Source of the DNA: Dillenia suffruticosa
Taxonomy: Eukaryota; Streptophyta; Magnoliopsida; Dilleniales; Dilleniaceae
Assembly (NCBI GenBank): GCA_033439265.1
Contig: JAVTVX010000027.1
Coordinates: 8,447,001 to 8,511,000, forward strand
Direction: 5' to 3'
DNA length: 64,000 nt
The stretch's first letter is position 1. Each line of letters starts with the position of its first letter. A program made the position numbers and the translations under genes. The notes beneath the pieces are model-generated. The model had not been told where the DNA came from, ran no database searches, and saw only the letters and a list, made by a program, of their open reading frames with translations. Of the stretch, positions 1-10,230 are shown piece by piece.

Positions 1-552
1 TTAATTAAATCTAAAATTGCCACATATAAGTTTAATCTATTCTATGTAGTAGCAAAAAATTTTAGGAGAATAAAATTTTGACTTTCAATCTGAAAAAAAA
101 AAAAAAAAAAACATATCTATGAACAAAATATTTGAAAAAATTATAATTTGTGACTTTTATTCAAATTTAAAAGAAGTTATCAATTCCCCATTATTAATTA
201 AATTAAAATTTTTTAAAGACAAATTTTTCACGTACAAAGTGATACTTTCTTATTTATGTATTCTTTTTATGGTAATAGTATATATCGGAAGTAAAACTAA
301 AAATATAATAATAAATTAAAAAAACATAAAATTCACAATTAAACTAAAAATAAATAATAAAATAGAATTATTTCACATTGTTTGGCATCATTTGTCGATA
401 TTCTCAAAAGACTCAAATTCTTTTCTTTTATTATGAAAATAAACCAATACAAATAATAATTACGCGTTTGAAAATCTTCTTAACAGTAGGATGGCAAATA
501 AATTCAAGAATATTGAAATTTTTTGGATAGTGAGAGAATATGACCATTACGT
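1..552. other. AT-rich spacer, no gene seen
   Basis: Very AT-rich sequence with a poly-A run near 93-110 and only short chance reading frames. No splice-consistent exon, RNA gene or transposon domain was recognised. Confidence 0.5.
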
Positions 553-1140
553 GTGTCACTCCAGAAACCCCGCCGCTTAACCTTCCTTCTGCCTCTGACA
601 CCAGTGAGATTGGTGGAGGGCAAGGACTTTCTACCAAGTAAGCTGGTCATTTTCATCGAAGTACTAAATGGGTTAAAGGCAACGATGGAGAGGGTTGCCC
701 GATGCTCCATTAGAGTTTTAACGACTCCCTTCTTGGGACAGTTCGTTCAATGGGTTTTTTAGAATCTATGGTGCTTTCAAATTTCGAAGACTTTTTAGAT
801 AAAGAAGTGAAAACTGATGAAGCTGTAGCTTATTCAACGATTCCCTTGGTCCATATTTCTGATGAACATTGTGTTTTCTCTGACACCGATGGCGGTCATC
901 GGTGATTATAAAGTTACGGGACAAGACGGTTGGATACCATTTCTTGGGAAATCGCATCCTATCCCTTTGGAAGATTGAGAGAGAGTTGGAATTGATTGAC
1001 ATGGGTGATGAGTTTTATTTAGCGAAGCACTCGAAATAGTATGACTACTTTGGGCAATGATTGGAGGCCCCCAGGTCATACAAGACCATTATCTAGTCAT
1101 GATGAAGTGACGCCCATGGTTTATGCCATCGAAGACTGAG
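553..1140 (+). pseudogene. Degenerate LINE ORF1 (DUF4283-like) fragment
   Basis: Reading across several stops and frameshifts on the plus strand gives a stretch resembling the DUF4283 domain of plant LINE gag-like proteins: a piece starting VIIKLRDKTVGYHFL, then an L-WK motif, then ELIDMGDEFYLAKHS, followed by a stretch near 1060-1100 that sits where GPW-I-DHYL normally occurs. DUF4283 precedes a CCHC knuckle in L1 ORF1 proteins, but no knuckle is seen here and the similarity stops near 1140. No open frame longer than about 70 codons remains. The family call rests on motif resemblance only. Confidence 0.35.
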
Positions 1141-1389
1141 AAGACTGAGATTTGTTGCCAAATTATTCTATTAAGCATCAAGTAGATGCTCCATGGTTTG
1201 TGCAGGATTGTTAAAGATAACCAAATTATTAAAGTACCAAATTTCAGAGTAGTTATTTGGTGCCCTTCTCTGCAATACTATAGATGACCATTTTATCTCA
1301 TGTGTATTCAAGACTTTTGTGAATGAAAAGGAATTTAAAGTAATACCTAGAAAAATATATGAGGACAATGATATTTAATGGGTCTCTTA

Positions 1390-2130
1390 TGAAAAATGTA
1401 AACCCAACATAAATCAAGTTATCTGGATAATACTAGGGTTGTTTACAATAATGAGAATCTAATTGTGGTGAACACTAGTGCTACTGAACTTGGTTTTCAT
1501 GAGAGAATTATGTATTTGATAGTTACTCATGTATTAAGACCTAGAGGAGGTAACTATACTACTATTTCAAACGAGGGTTTTTGGTTAATGGCCTGCATTG
1601 TAAGTGAAAAGAACCCCAGATTGCATTATATTGTTCCCCACTTTATGATTTTTGCATACATATTTGAGAGCTCTCTGTTAGCATATGCTAGTATGATAAC
1701 TGATATCTTATCTAAGAAATAGAGTTAGAAAATGATACAATTATTGAATTAAGTGACAAGAATTCAATCAATGCATTCTCAATGTTAAGGGCTAGATGGA
1801 TAAGCAATAGTGAGGGAGAATGGGTAAGAAAAGAAGAGGGAGCAAGCAAAAGACAAGTTGAGGAAGTTTATAAAGAAACTGATGAGAAAACTGAAAATGT
1901 TCCAAGAAAATAAAGAAGGATTGAAGAAGGAGAATCATCTTTTCAATCGATTACTCTTCAAATGATTTGGGACAAGTTGGAACATAAAGATTGAAGACAA
2001 ACTATGATTGGTCAAATGAGCTACTTTATAAAGATGGAATTTACAGTATTCAAGAAAAATTGGATGCTTTGGTAAAGGAGAAGGGCAAACCAAAGGAGGA
2101 TCCCAAACCATCAAAGTCCTTTTAGTACAC
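1390..2130 (+). pseudogene. Degenerate retrotransposon ORF, possibly Sirevirus envelope-like
   Basis: An open stretch at 1465-1722 contains the motif LIVTHVLRPRGGNYTTIS followed by a hydrophobic segment. This resembles the plant transposon-protein domain found in the third (envelope-like) reading frame of some LTR elements. Lys/Glu-rich coding-like sequence continues to about 2130 with stops. It lies between decayed LINE sequence and a Sirevirus-like 3' LTR at 2765, the position where Sireviruses carry an envelope-like frame. The domain call is tentative; the position is the stronger argument. It is clearly non-functional. Confidence 0.35.
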
Positions 2131-2764
2131 GAGTTTGTTTTCTTTTCTATTATGTCTTCTAACTTTCTAACTATGTTTGTTTTCTTTTCTGGTTATGTTC
2201 AATGTTTGTTGCATTCTATAGTCCTTTCTTTTCTACAAATATACTACAGTCTAAGCTTTTTGTGATGTGTGCGTATACTGTGACATGTGTACAAATATGA
2301 AAAGAGTGGGCTAATGTCTGAAGTGTACCGCAGTATGGGGATGATATGGTTTTGTTGATGACAAAAAGGGGAAGAAAAAGCTGAGTGTATGCTGAGTATG
2401 CTGATAGAGTTAAAGTTTAAGTAATGTGAGTATGCTAAGAAATGTCAAAGAGTTAAGTAATGTATGCTAATAGAAATGTGTATGCTGAATGTTGTATGCT
2501 GAATGCATGTGTGCTGATGCATGTGTGCTGTTGTATGCTGTTATGACATAAGTATGTGTGTTATTGAAATGGATGCACTGAATGTCTAAATTGTTGTTGA
2601 AATGGCGTGCTGAATATATGCTGAGATACTGATATGTGAAGGCAATGTATGCTGGGATATTAGTATGTGATGAACACTTAAATATATGTCAAGAAACTAG
2701 ATTTCAAATTGACTAAGAATTATAAGTTGAACACTAGAAGTTTTGTCATAAAAAATGGGGAGAA
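2131..2764 (+). other. Retroelement 3' untranslated region with short repeats
   Basis: Non-coding sequence between the envelope-like frame and the LTR. It holds two purine-rich polypurine-tract-like stretches, at 2358-2376 (with the typical phrase gatgacaaaaaggggaag) and at 2750-2764, directly before the LTR start. Sirevirus-type copia elements are known for more than one such tract before the 3' LTR. Confidence 0.4.
2385..2680 (+). repeat. Degenerate TGTATGCTGA repeat cluster
   Basis: About fifteen imperfect copies of a short motif close to TGTATGCTGA (also GTGTGCTGA) are spread over roughly 300 bp at irregular spacing. They lie inside the 3' non-coding part of the Sirevirus-like remnant. 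Confidence 0.6.
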
Positions 2765-3205
2765 TGTTCACCTAGTAGAGTTTTGATGATGATAGATTGG
2801 AAAAAAAAATAGTTCAAGAAAATCAGAAAAATAGAAAGAAAATTCAAAAGTCTGCAACTCATGTCGACTTGACTAGGAAACACATCGGCCTGCATAGCAA
2901 GTCCACCAATTGTAAACCCTGTGTTGACCAATTCACAATATCCACACACACATTGACCTGAGTTAGTATTCATATCGACCTAATGCATAGAACTCTTATA
3001 GAAACATATATCTGAATACTTCGACCAATATAAGAACACATCGACCTTAAGATTGACAAGTGGACCAATCTAAAAGTACACATCGACCAATTGTTGAAGC
3101 ACATCGACCTGCACAAATTAGATATCGACACACAGAATACATAATACAATAGGACATCGATGTCTCCACTGACCGTGTCGACATGAAACAACTACATAAG
3201 AGATT
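2765..3205 (+). mobile_element. Sirevirus-like copia LTR, first part
   Basis: The LTR appears to start with TGTTCACC at 2765, directly after a purine-rich tract. The opening gagttttgatgatgat phrase is typical of Sirevirus-type LTRs. The segment carries many copies of a CACATCGACC-like motif. It is interrupted at 3206 by the Ty3/gypsy element; the same LTR resumes at 9032 after the duplicated AGATT, with the same motif family (CACATCAACC). Confidence 0.55.
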
Positions 3206-3408
3206 TGTAACACCGATACTCGGTACCCTAATAAGTGTATTGGTTTTGAAATATTTATATACATAGAAGAAAAATTTTTATTTATATTGATTTTTAATTT
3301 TGGGGTCTTTAAATTGAATTTTTGGTGTAAATTAAATTGTCGCGTTCGTAAATCATAGCGAACCCATTATTTTTATGAAATTCGCAAACTAGCGAAAATA
3401 TGGGTGTG

Positions 3409-3410
<2 letters not shown>

Positions 3411-3444
<34 letters not shown>
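3411..3444. repeat. (TA)n microsatellite
   Basis: Uninterrupted TA dinucleotide run inside the gypsy 5' LTR, followed by a few TATG variants. It may lie near the LTR promoter, but no transcription start can be fixed. Confidence 0.9.
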
Positions 3445-3453
<9 letters not shown>

Positions 3454-4976
3454 ATGTATATATACGCCCAAAAAAAAGGGAGAGAGAGGGAGAGAAGGAA
3501 GTGCTGCGTTTCGGCCGAAACGCGACACTCCCCTCTCCCCAAATTAGTTTAGGGCTAAAGCCCTAATCTCTCTCTCCCTCTTTGTCTCTCTCTCTCCGAC
3601 TCTTCGTCTCCCTCTTATCTCCATCTCTTCCTCTCCCGCAGCCACGCCCGATCGCTGCCGCCACTGCTTCCGCCATCGCCACCACTCTTTCATTCTCCCT
3701 TTCTCCCTCTGTTTTTTCTCTCTCCTTCGCACACTCTCTCTCTCACTCTTTCTCTCCTCGGCTTCGCCCGAAATCCACCACGGCTCCTTCCACCGTGCCT
3801 CACTCTCTTCGCCGCACAGTAGATCGTCACGCGAGTGCACCATTACACACCATATTCTGCCAACAATCCACTGCGCGAGCACGCGGCTGCCCAAGCTTTC
3901 CACAGCGCTAGCGCCAGCGCGCGCTTGCTCGGGAGCGCACCTGCTCCAGCCCACTAGCTCTCGTACCCCGCTAGCGTGCCCCTGCGCGAGCGCGCCACAG
4001 CATGCCACCAGCCCGTCAGCCCGTCAGCCCGCCAGCCCGCAAGCCTGCCCACCCGCGAGCCTGCGACCAGCCGTCTCCTTCGAGAGCTCACCTGCAGTCC
4101 CCTCAAAAACCATAGGTCACGGCTTTTTCACTGCAGATAACAGCTATGTTGGTTGAAGTGCTAGAGTTTGGTATTTAGAATTTGAGTTAATTGCTAATAT
4201 TGTTCAAATTTGAAATCTGATTAGGTTGACTTGGAGATTCGACGAGTCGATTTTGTTTGATTTTGAAAAATAGGGAGTGACCACCATCCCTAGGAAGGTG
4301 AGTGAGACCCTAATATCTTACATGAAATAGTGAAACCTGATTTTATCATGTTTTAATAAAACATGCTTTTGATATGCATTGTCTCGACGTATAGAAATTG
4401 AAATTCAAATCTGTTTTGTGATTATTAGAGTGTCGTAAATTTATGTTTCTGATGACTATGCATCCATGTTTGAAATAAAATGATATTGTGCCATTATTTG
4501 AAAACTAGATATGTTTTCTATTCTGCTGTTGTATTGGTTTGGATTTGAAATGATTTGATAAATGTATTGATACACGGATTTGAAATGTTTTTGATGAACT
4601 ATGTGGGTTGGATGCCCACTAGTTATACGGCGATGATATGATTCTTACCTGTGAGACGTTGTGCCCTTGTGATCCGATGATGATGACATTGATGATTCCG
4701 TAGCTACGAAGGGCGTTGTAAAGGCACCGACCTGGATACGTTTCTACAGGAGGTATCCGCAAACGTCATATTTCTAATGGCTATAGGCGCGACCGGTTGA
4801 ACCCAAGTAAGGGGAGGATGTGTGTGATGCCATCGTCTAGCACCGGGCGGGGTCCTATACACGATGATGAGCTAACCCCAGCGAACTCATGGCCAACGTC
4901 GAGATAGAGAGCTACTTTTGAAAACTCTTTGCATAATAAAACCCTTGATGCGCCTATTCTTGGTCATGGTTGACCT

Positions 4977-5188
4977 TTGCCAGGATCCTTTCGGCTTGTT
5001 TTATGATCTACTTGATTTTAAATGGATGCATATATGTATGTTATCGTGTGAATGATTAAATGATTTCATTTTAGCGAATATATTGCCAGGATCCTTTCGG
5101 CTTGTTTTATGATCTACTTGATTTTAAATGGATGCATATATGTATGTTATCGTGTGAATGATTAAATGACTTCATTTTAGCGAATATA
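4977..5188 (+). repeat. 106-bp tandem duplication in the gypsy 5' LTR
   Basis: Two nearly identical adjacent copies, 4977-5082 and 5083-5188, each starting TTGCCAGGATCC and ending GCGAATATA. They differ at about one base (tgatttc against tgacttc). The surviving part of the 3' LTR does not include this region, so it cannot be told whether the duplication predates insertion. Confidence 0.95.
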
Positions 5189-5952
5189 TCATGATTTACT
5201 GTAAAAATTTAAATTATTGGTTATAAATGATATTATTTGACACTCCAATATTCACCTATCTATCAGTACTTGAGATTAATCCTCTTACTCACTGGATATC
5301 TTCTTTGATACCACCCCTCTTCTTTCCCTCCTCAGACAGGATTATTGTGCTAGAGCAACGGTTCGGCTCTTGAGGAATTTGTAGCTCATTGGCGGATTTG
5401 CGTGTTTTTGATGGTAAGATTTAAATATAGTTGAGATATGAACTCCGCACTTTATTTTCGACCCAGTGAGGTCTTGACTTTGAGATCTATAGTTGACCGT
5501 GTATTTATTTGGGATTGACTATATAATTTATGTACATTAAATTGCGAAACTCTCATATTTCATTTGCATTGAGACAAATTGTAGTGTTTGAATGCCAACT
5601 TGGGAAAAGTGGTTGTAACTTGTATAAAACTTAGACTTGCTCAGTGTGGCGACTGCTTATACTCTAGCTGGGCATGACAGTAAAGGTCTGTGGCTAGGAT
5701 TGTTGGAAATTTACTTAGCCTGGTATTGTTCTGGACATCTGCTGTGGTTGGTGGGTTGTTATGAGGTCGGGATGACCATTTTATTTTATTTACAGGATGA
5801 TTTTAAATTATACAGGGTTAAACATGTTTATTTGTACATGGGAGACCTCCGATTTATGGGGAAATTCTGCTCGATTTTCTATAGAAATATAGCCAGCATT
5901 CAGGGGAACGGGCAGCTACTCACGACCCCGGTTCGGGGCGTAACAGTTCTAT

Positions 5953-5964
5953 TGGTATCAGAGC
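5953..5964 (+). promoter_or_regulatory. Primer binding site, initiator tRNA-Met type
   Basis: TGGTATCAGAGC lies 7 bp after the end of the 5' LTR. It is the standard plant retrotransposon primer site complementary to the 3' end of initiator tRNA-Met, and it confirms the LTR boundary and the plus orientation. Confidence 0.9.
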
Positions 5965-6247
5965 GTCTAGGTTAGAGAAAAGATAGTAGTAAAAGTCTTT
6001 CTAAATACGTTTAAAAGTTCTCAATGCATTTGAGAATTTCATACAGTCATTTAAAGTATTGTACACAGTCATAGGCATATAAGATCATTTATTATAAAGG
6101 GTACGATATACGAGGCATACATTCCATGATTCCGCATTCGAATACCTTCATTCATAACTCGAATTCTATTTTTAGGGGGTTCGTTACCCGGTAACTAATC
6201 CTAATTCTTACTTATATCTAATAAAACGTTGCTCTCTTTATAGAATT

Positions 6248-7652
6248 ATGTCACCTAGACATGATAGGCGCGGTACACCACCGAAGAGTCCCTCAGTGCC
6301 TGAGGCTTCTAGGGCACTTGAGGCTCCACGAGCACTGGAGGGTGTTTCTTCTACTCACGCACTTTCTCTAGTGCCACCCCTAGCACCTCCACCGACTGGT
6401 ACAGCCGAGATTCCTCCACCACCACTCGATGCCTTGAGGCAGTGATAGGAGTGGTACAATAGATATGGGGCGCAGATGCCACCGCCTCCACTACAGACTC
6501 CAGCAACCGCACCTGCGGTCGTACTTGCACCTACGGCACCAATTCCTCCTTCGGTGGTTGGTCCTTCTGTTTCTATTCCGACCGATGAGACATCAGCTAC
6601 TTTGAGGCGCATCCACGAGCTCACTCAATTGGTGAAAGAGTCTTGGCAGCTCGGATGCATAGACTTTTCAGGATCCAATGATGCCCTAGCGGCAAAACAC
6701 TGGATCAACATGACTCGTAGGATCCTTACAGATTTGGGGTTGTCAGAGGAGCTCAAATTAAGAGTTGCTAAGAGACTCCTCGATGGAGATGCCCTCTCGT
6801 GGTAGGAGGCTATCCGTGACAGTACTACACAGACCCTACGGTGGGATGACTTTCTACGAGAGTTCGACCACAGGTACTTCACCCCGTTCCAGCAGGACCG
6901 GATGAGGACGGAGTTCCTGTATTTACGCCAGGGGATGAGGTCAGTTTCAGAGTTTGAAGCTGAGCTTAGACGACTAGCAGCCTTTGTCCCTGACATGGTT
7001 ACACCAGCTCAGATGAGGCTTAAGTTTGAAGATGGTCTCCAATTGAGTATCAGAAAGTATATGACAGTGACTCCCTCTTTTACACTATCAAAGGTGATTG
7101 ATTCAGCATATCGGGCAAAGGAGATCATCCGAGTTGAGGCTAGATAGAGGGAGAGTCACCAGAAGAGGAAGACTGGGTCACAGGGGGGACAGTCTTCAAA
7201 GAATGGTAGAGGTGTTGGATGTCCCGGAGGTTCCTCTAGCTTCAGACCAGCAGGACCGGGACAGAGGCCTCGACCACAGGGTTTTGGGACATCAGCCCCT
7301 AGTGTCTCTACACAGTCTACTACACAGAGACAGTCTTTCTGCCGTAGATGTGGCAGCCATCATGCCTTTGGGACATGTAGAGTACTAGTTACTTGCTTCC
7401 AATGTGGGAAGCAAGGTCACGTTAGGAGTGTCTGCCCAGATTTAGGTCGAGGAGGATCGACTTTGCAAAGTCGTACTGGTACTTCTGGCACAGGCCAGCA
7501 GAGGACACCTGCTCACTCAGCTCTTACCACTTCCCGGACTGCAGCTGGGAGTAATACAATGCCAGGACCGTCGCGACAGCAGCCTAGGGCCCAGCCTCGT
7601 GTGTTTGCGATGACGCAGGAGGACGCACAGGCAAACCCAGATGTTATTATAG
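6248..7652 (+). pseudogene. gag of the Ty3/gypsy element
   Basis: One frame carries a recognisable gag: a Pro-rich N-terminus, a retrotransposon gag core (LRWDDFLREFDHRYFTPFQQ, then LRQGMRSVSEFEAELRRLAAF) and a zinc knuckle CFQCGKQGHVRSVC (CX2CX4HX4C) near 7390-7440, with a second Cys/His cluster just before it. The protein would package element RNA into particles. The frame is kept throughout but is broken by stops at 6443-6448 (TGA TAG), 6803 and 7145. Three of these can come from one C-to-T change (TAG from CAG, TGA from CGA) and the one in LSW*EA from G-to-A in TGG, the pattern expected from decay of methylated DNA. The frame runs to DVIIG, where a 198-bp insertion separates it from the protease. 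Confidence 0.9.
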
Positions 7653-7850
7653 GTAATCCTCCCATAGATCTCTCAGTGTAGTACTTTTGTTGTACTTTTT
7701 GTATGAGTTTTTTGTATATCAAGATGTCGATGTATAGTTTTGACTAGTTAAAGTTTTAGAAACTTAACTAGTTTGATATATATATATATATATGAATTTG
7801 TCTATTTTTCTTCACATTTTAAATATCTTTAATCTTTTTCCTATCTTTAT
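7653..7850. other. 198-bp insertion at the gag-protease junction
   Basis: Related elements run directly from the DVIIG-like end of gag into RIFGIDAR of the protease. Here an AT-rich 198-bp segment separates them, with GTA on both sides (7653-7655 and 7851-7853). It is a multiple of three, so the frame is unchanged, but it contains stops. It holds a short hairpin (ACTAGTTAA and TTAACTAGT arms near 7744-7773) and a TA run near 7780-7792. It starts with GT but does not end with AG, and no clear terminal inverted repeats are seen. Confidence 0.6.
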
Positions 7851-8631
7851 GTACCATGCGAATATTTGGTATCGACGCCCGTATTTTTATAGATATAGGG
7901 TCGAATTTTTCATATGTGAGCGACCAGTTCGCTCGCCATTCTGATAGACTTCTCTCGTCACTTGATGAGGAGATTATGATAGTCACTTCTCTTGACAAGC
8001 ATATCATTCGAGATATAGTCTATAGGGGCTATGAGGTCGGTATTGGGGAGGCAGTATTAGAGGCAGATATGATTTCGCTCCCTATAATGGATTTCGATGC
8101 CATCCTAGGGATGGATTGGCTGAGTATACATTGGGCTTCCGTGGATTTTTTCATGAAAAAGGTTGAGTTTCGGAGGTCCGGGCAGCCACCATTAGTATTT
8201 CGGGGCGAGAGACGAGTATTGCCCCGCTGTATTATATCTGTTATGAAGGTCAGACGCTTGGTACGCCATCGTAGTGCGGCTTATCTGGCTTATGTTGTCG
8301 ATGCCACCGTTGAGGGACCGAGACTTGGAGATATCCCTGTGGTGTAGGAGTTTCCAGAGATATTCCCCGAGGAGCTTCTCAGATTACCACCAGTTTGGGA
8401 GTTCGATTTCAAAATTGATCTAGTACCGAGGACAAATTATATTTCTATTCCGCTATACAGAATGGCGCCTGCTGAACTGAGAGAGCTTAAGACTCAGTTG
8501 CAGGAACTCCTAGACAAGGGGTTCATTTGCCCGACACTTCACCTTGGGGCGCTCTAGTGCTGTTTGTAAAGAAAAAAGATGGTACACTTAGGTTTTGTGT
8601 GGATTATAGATAGTTGAACAAAGCTACCATC
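7851..8631 (+). pseudogene. Protease and start of reverse transcriptase (gypsy pol)
   Basis: The same frame as gag continues with an aspartic protease-like segment (IFIDIGSNFSYVS, where active families have D-S/T-G, then ILGMDWLSIHWASVD). Next come [14 protein letters not shown] and the N-terminal reverse transcriptase ([52 protein letters not shown]). Stops occur at 8345 and after CVDYR. The protease would cut the polyprotein and the reverse transcriptase would copy element RNA. The sequence ends abruptly at 8630 inside the RT, before the catalytic YxDD region; RNase H and integrase are absent. Confidence 0.9.
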
Positions 8632-9031
8632 GAAACTTTCATATTTCATTTATATTGAGACAAATTGTAGTGTTTGAATACTAACTTGGGAAAAGTGGTT
8701 GTAAATTGTATAAAACTTAGCTCCGCTCAGTGTGGCGACTGCTTATGCTCTAGTTGGGCATGACAATAGAGGTCTGTGGCTAAAATTATTGGAAATTTAC
8801 TTAGTCTGGCGTTGTTCTTGACGTCTGCTGTGGTTGGTAGATTGTTGTGAGGCCGCAATGACCATTTTATTTTATTTACAAGATGATTTTAAATTATACA
8901 TGGTTAAACAGGTTTATTTGTACATTGGAGACCTCCGATTTATAGGGAGATTCTATCTGATTTTCTATAGAAATACAGCCGGCATTCAGGGTAACAGGCG
9001 GTTACTCATGACCCCAGTTCGGGGCGTGACA
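8631..9031 (+). repeat. Truncated 3' LTR of the Ty3/gypsy element
   Basis: This 401-bp segment matches 5545-5945 at the end of the 5' LTR with no gaps and about 12% mismatch by eye. It joins RT coding sequence directly, so the internal region and the first 2.3 kb of this LTR were deleted together. It ends GTGACA and is followed by the AGATT target duplication. Confidence 0.93.
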
Positions 9032-10230
9032 AGATTAACAATAACACATCAGCCAATTCTCTTTAACACATCAATCAATTTCACTTATGAATAGTAACAC
9101 ATCAACTCGTTGGCATAGCACATCAACCTAATAGCACTTGTTTCAAAAGCACACGCTTCAACCTGTCATTATACGTGTCAACCTAGCCAAAACACATCAA
9201 CCAATTCACTTGGACACATCAACCAATTTAACTAATGAATAGTAACACATCAACCAGTTAGGACAACACATCAATTTGATAGCACTTGTTTCTGAAGCAC
9301 ATACTTCAACCCATCAAACTACTTGTCGACCTGAAGAACACATCGATCAATTTATTTCATTAGGTCAACCAATTCTATTGATAAATAGTGACACATCAAC
9401 CCATGAAATGCATATGTTGACCCGTCAATTCATGTTTCTAAAATTTATATATCGACAAACCAGATCTGCAAAACAAATTTGAACCTAACGGACATTTTGT
9501 TTCTTCTATTTCTAAAATGTTTCATCTTCTATCAAAACTAACATTCAAATGCAGTGCAAACATGTTCGATTGGCTTATTTAAAAGAGGTGCCAACAAAAG
9601 GAATGGAGATTCAAAGCGGAGGAATGAATTGTTGAAGAATATTAATGGTAAAGATTAAATGCTCAATGTTCGAATACAACAACCACCATTAACCCTCAAT
9701 GGATCTATTCAATACCTCAATAAATAGTGAGGAGCAGAAATAGAGAGGATGACGAGAATTGAATGTGCTATTGAATACTCTGTAAAAATCTTCACTGTTC
9801 GCTTTGAAATTTCTCAACTGTCTTAAGTTTTTCTATCAATTCTTACATTGTCAAATCTAAGGAAAGAAAGCCTCAATTCTTAACATTTATTACTTAGATT
9901 AATACGAATGTTAAAAATTAAGGAGTTAGTGTCACTGCCTTAAGTCTATAATGTAAAAATTCAATCTGTATGAGATTGAATAAAAGTGTTCTGACGAAAT
10001 AGTGTATAAGGTTGAACTTGAGCTTGTAATCAAGTTTGTAATTTAAGCTATTACTGAAAAATCTAGAGAGAGTTTGGGAGTGGACGTACACCGAGATTGG
10101 TGAAACCACTATAAAACCTTCCCGTATCTTCTGTCATCAAATTTTTTATTCTCTATCATTTGATTTTAAATTTTAAAAAGTTATAAAAAAATCAATATTC
10201 AACTATTTATCCCTCTTTAGTTGAATAACA
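9032..10230 (+). mobile_element. Sirevirus-like copia LTR, second part
   Basis: Resumption of the LTR begun at 2765. It starts with the duplicated AGATT and carries a CACATCAACC repeat array to about 9440. Further on is a phrase close to GTTTGGGAGTGGACGTAC...GAAACCACTATAAA (10073-10116) that is characteristic of Sirevirus LTR 3' parts, then a pyrimidine-rich end and ...AACA at 10230. With 2765-3205 the original LTR would be about 1.6 kb. The end is blurred because it directly abuts the minus-strand copia LTR. Confidence 0.55.
9067..9440 (+). repeat. CACATCAACC motif array with about 149-bp higher-order period
   Basis: More than a dozen copies of CACATCAACC or close variants occur here. At a larger scale the block from 9067 to about 9165 recurs from 9216 to about 9317, including ATGAATAGTAACACATCAAC and GATAGCACTTGTTTC-like phrases. 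The array is non-coding and lies within the Sirevirus-like LTR. Confidence 0.75.

Larger units (their letters stand above)
3206..5945 (+). repeat. 5' LTR of the Ty3/gypsy element
   Basis: A 2740-bp LTR running from TGTAACACC to GGGGCGTAACA. Its last 401 bp (5545-5945) align without gaps to 8631-9031, with about 47 mismatches by hand count (near 12%), mostly transitions, so the insertion is old. It contains a (TA)n tract at about 3411-3444, a CT-rich then GC-rich stretch at 3540-4080, and a 106-bp internal tandem duplication. Chance reading frames in the GC-rich part are not genes. Confidence 0.92.
3206..9031 (+). mobile_element. Ty3/gypsy LTR retrotransposon, internally deleted
   Basis: The element begins TGTAACACCG at 3206 and ends GGGGCGTGACA at 9031, flanked by perfect 5-bp target duplications AGATT (3201-3205 and 9032-9036). 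It contains a 2740-bp 5' LTR, a tRNA-Met-type primer site, gag with a CCHC knuckle, a protease region and the start of reverse transcriptase. It then jumps at 8631 into the last 401 bp of the 3' LTR. The long LTR, TGTAACACC start and gag type fit the Del/Tekay chromovirus group, but the chromodomain and integrase that would settle this are deleted. In-frame stops show it is dead. It sits inside the Sirevirus-like LTR. Confidence 0.93.

Noticed and set aside
2850-3190. CRISPR-like or satellite array
   Set aside because: The CACATCGACC motif is irregularly spaced, belongs to an LTR and is eukaryotic; there are no uniform repeats with unique spacers.
3544-4008. 154-codon open frame (minus) and a 109-codon frame (plus) in the GC-rich part of the gypsy LTR
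   Set aside because: Low-complexity Arg/Glu or Ser/Leu products from CT-rich sequence, wholly inside a retrotransposon LTR.
7653-7850. Canonical intron in the gypsy gag-pol frame
   Set aside because: GT at the start but no AG at the end and no pyrimidine-tract-AG acceptor at the join; kept as an insertion of unknown type.
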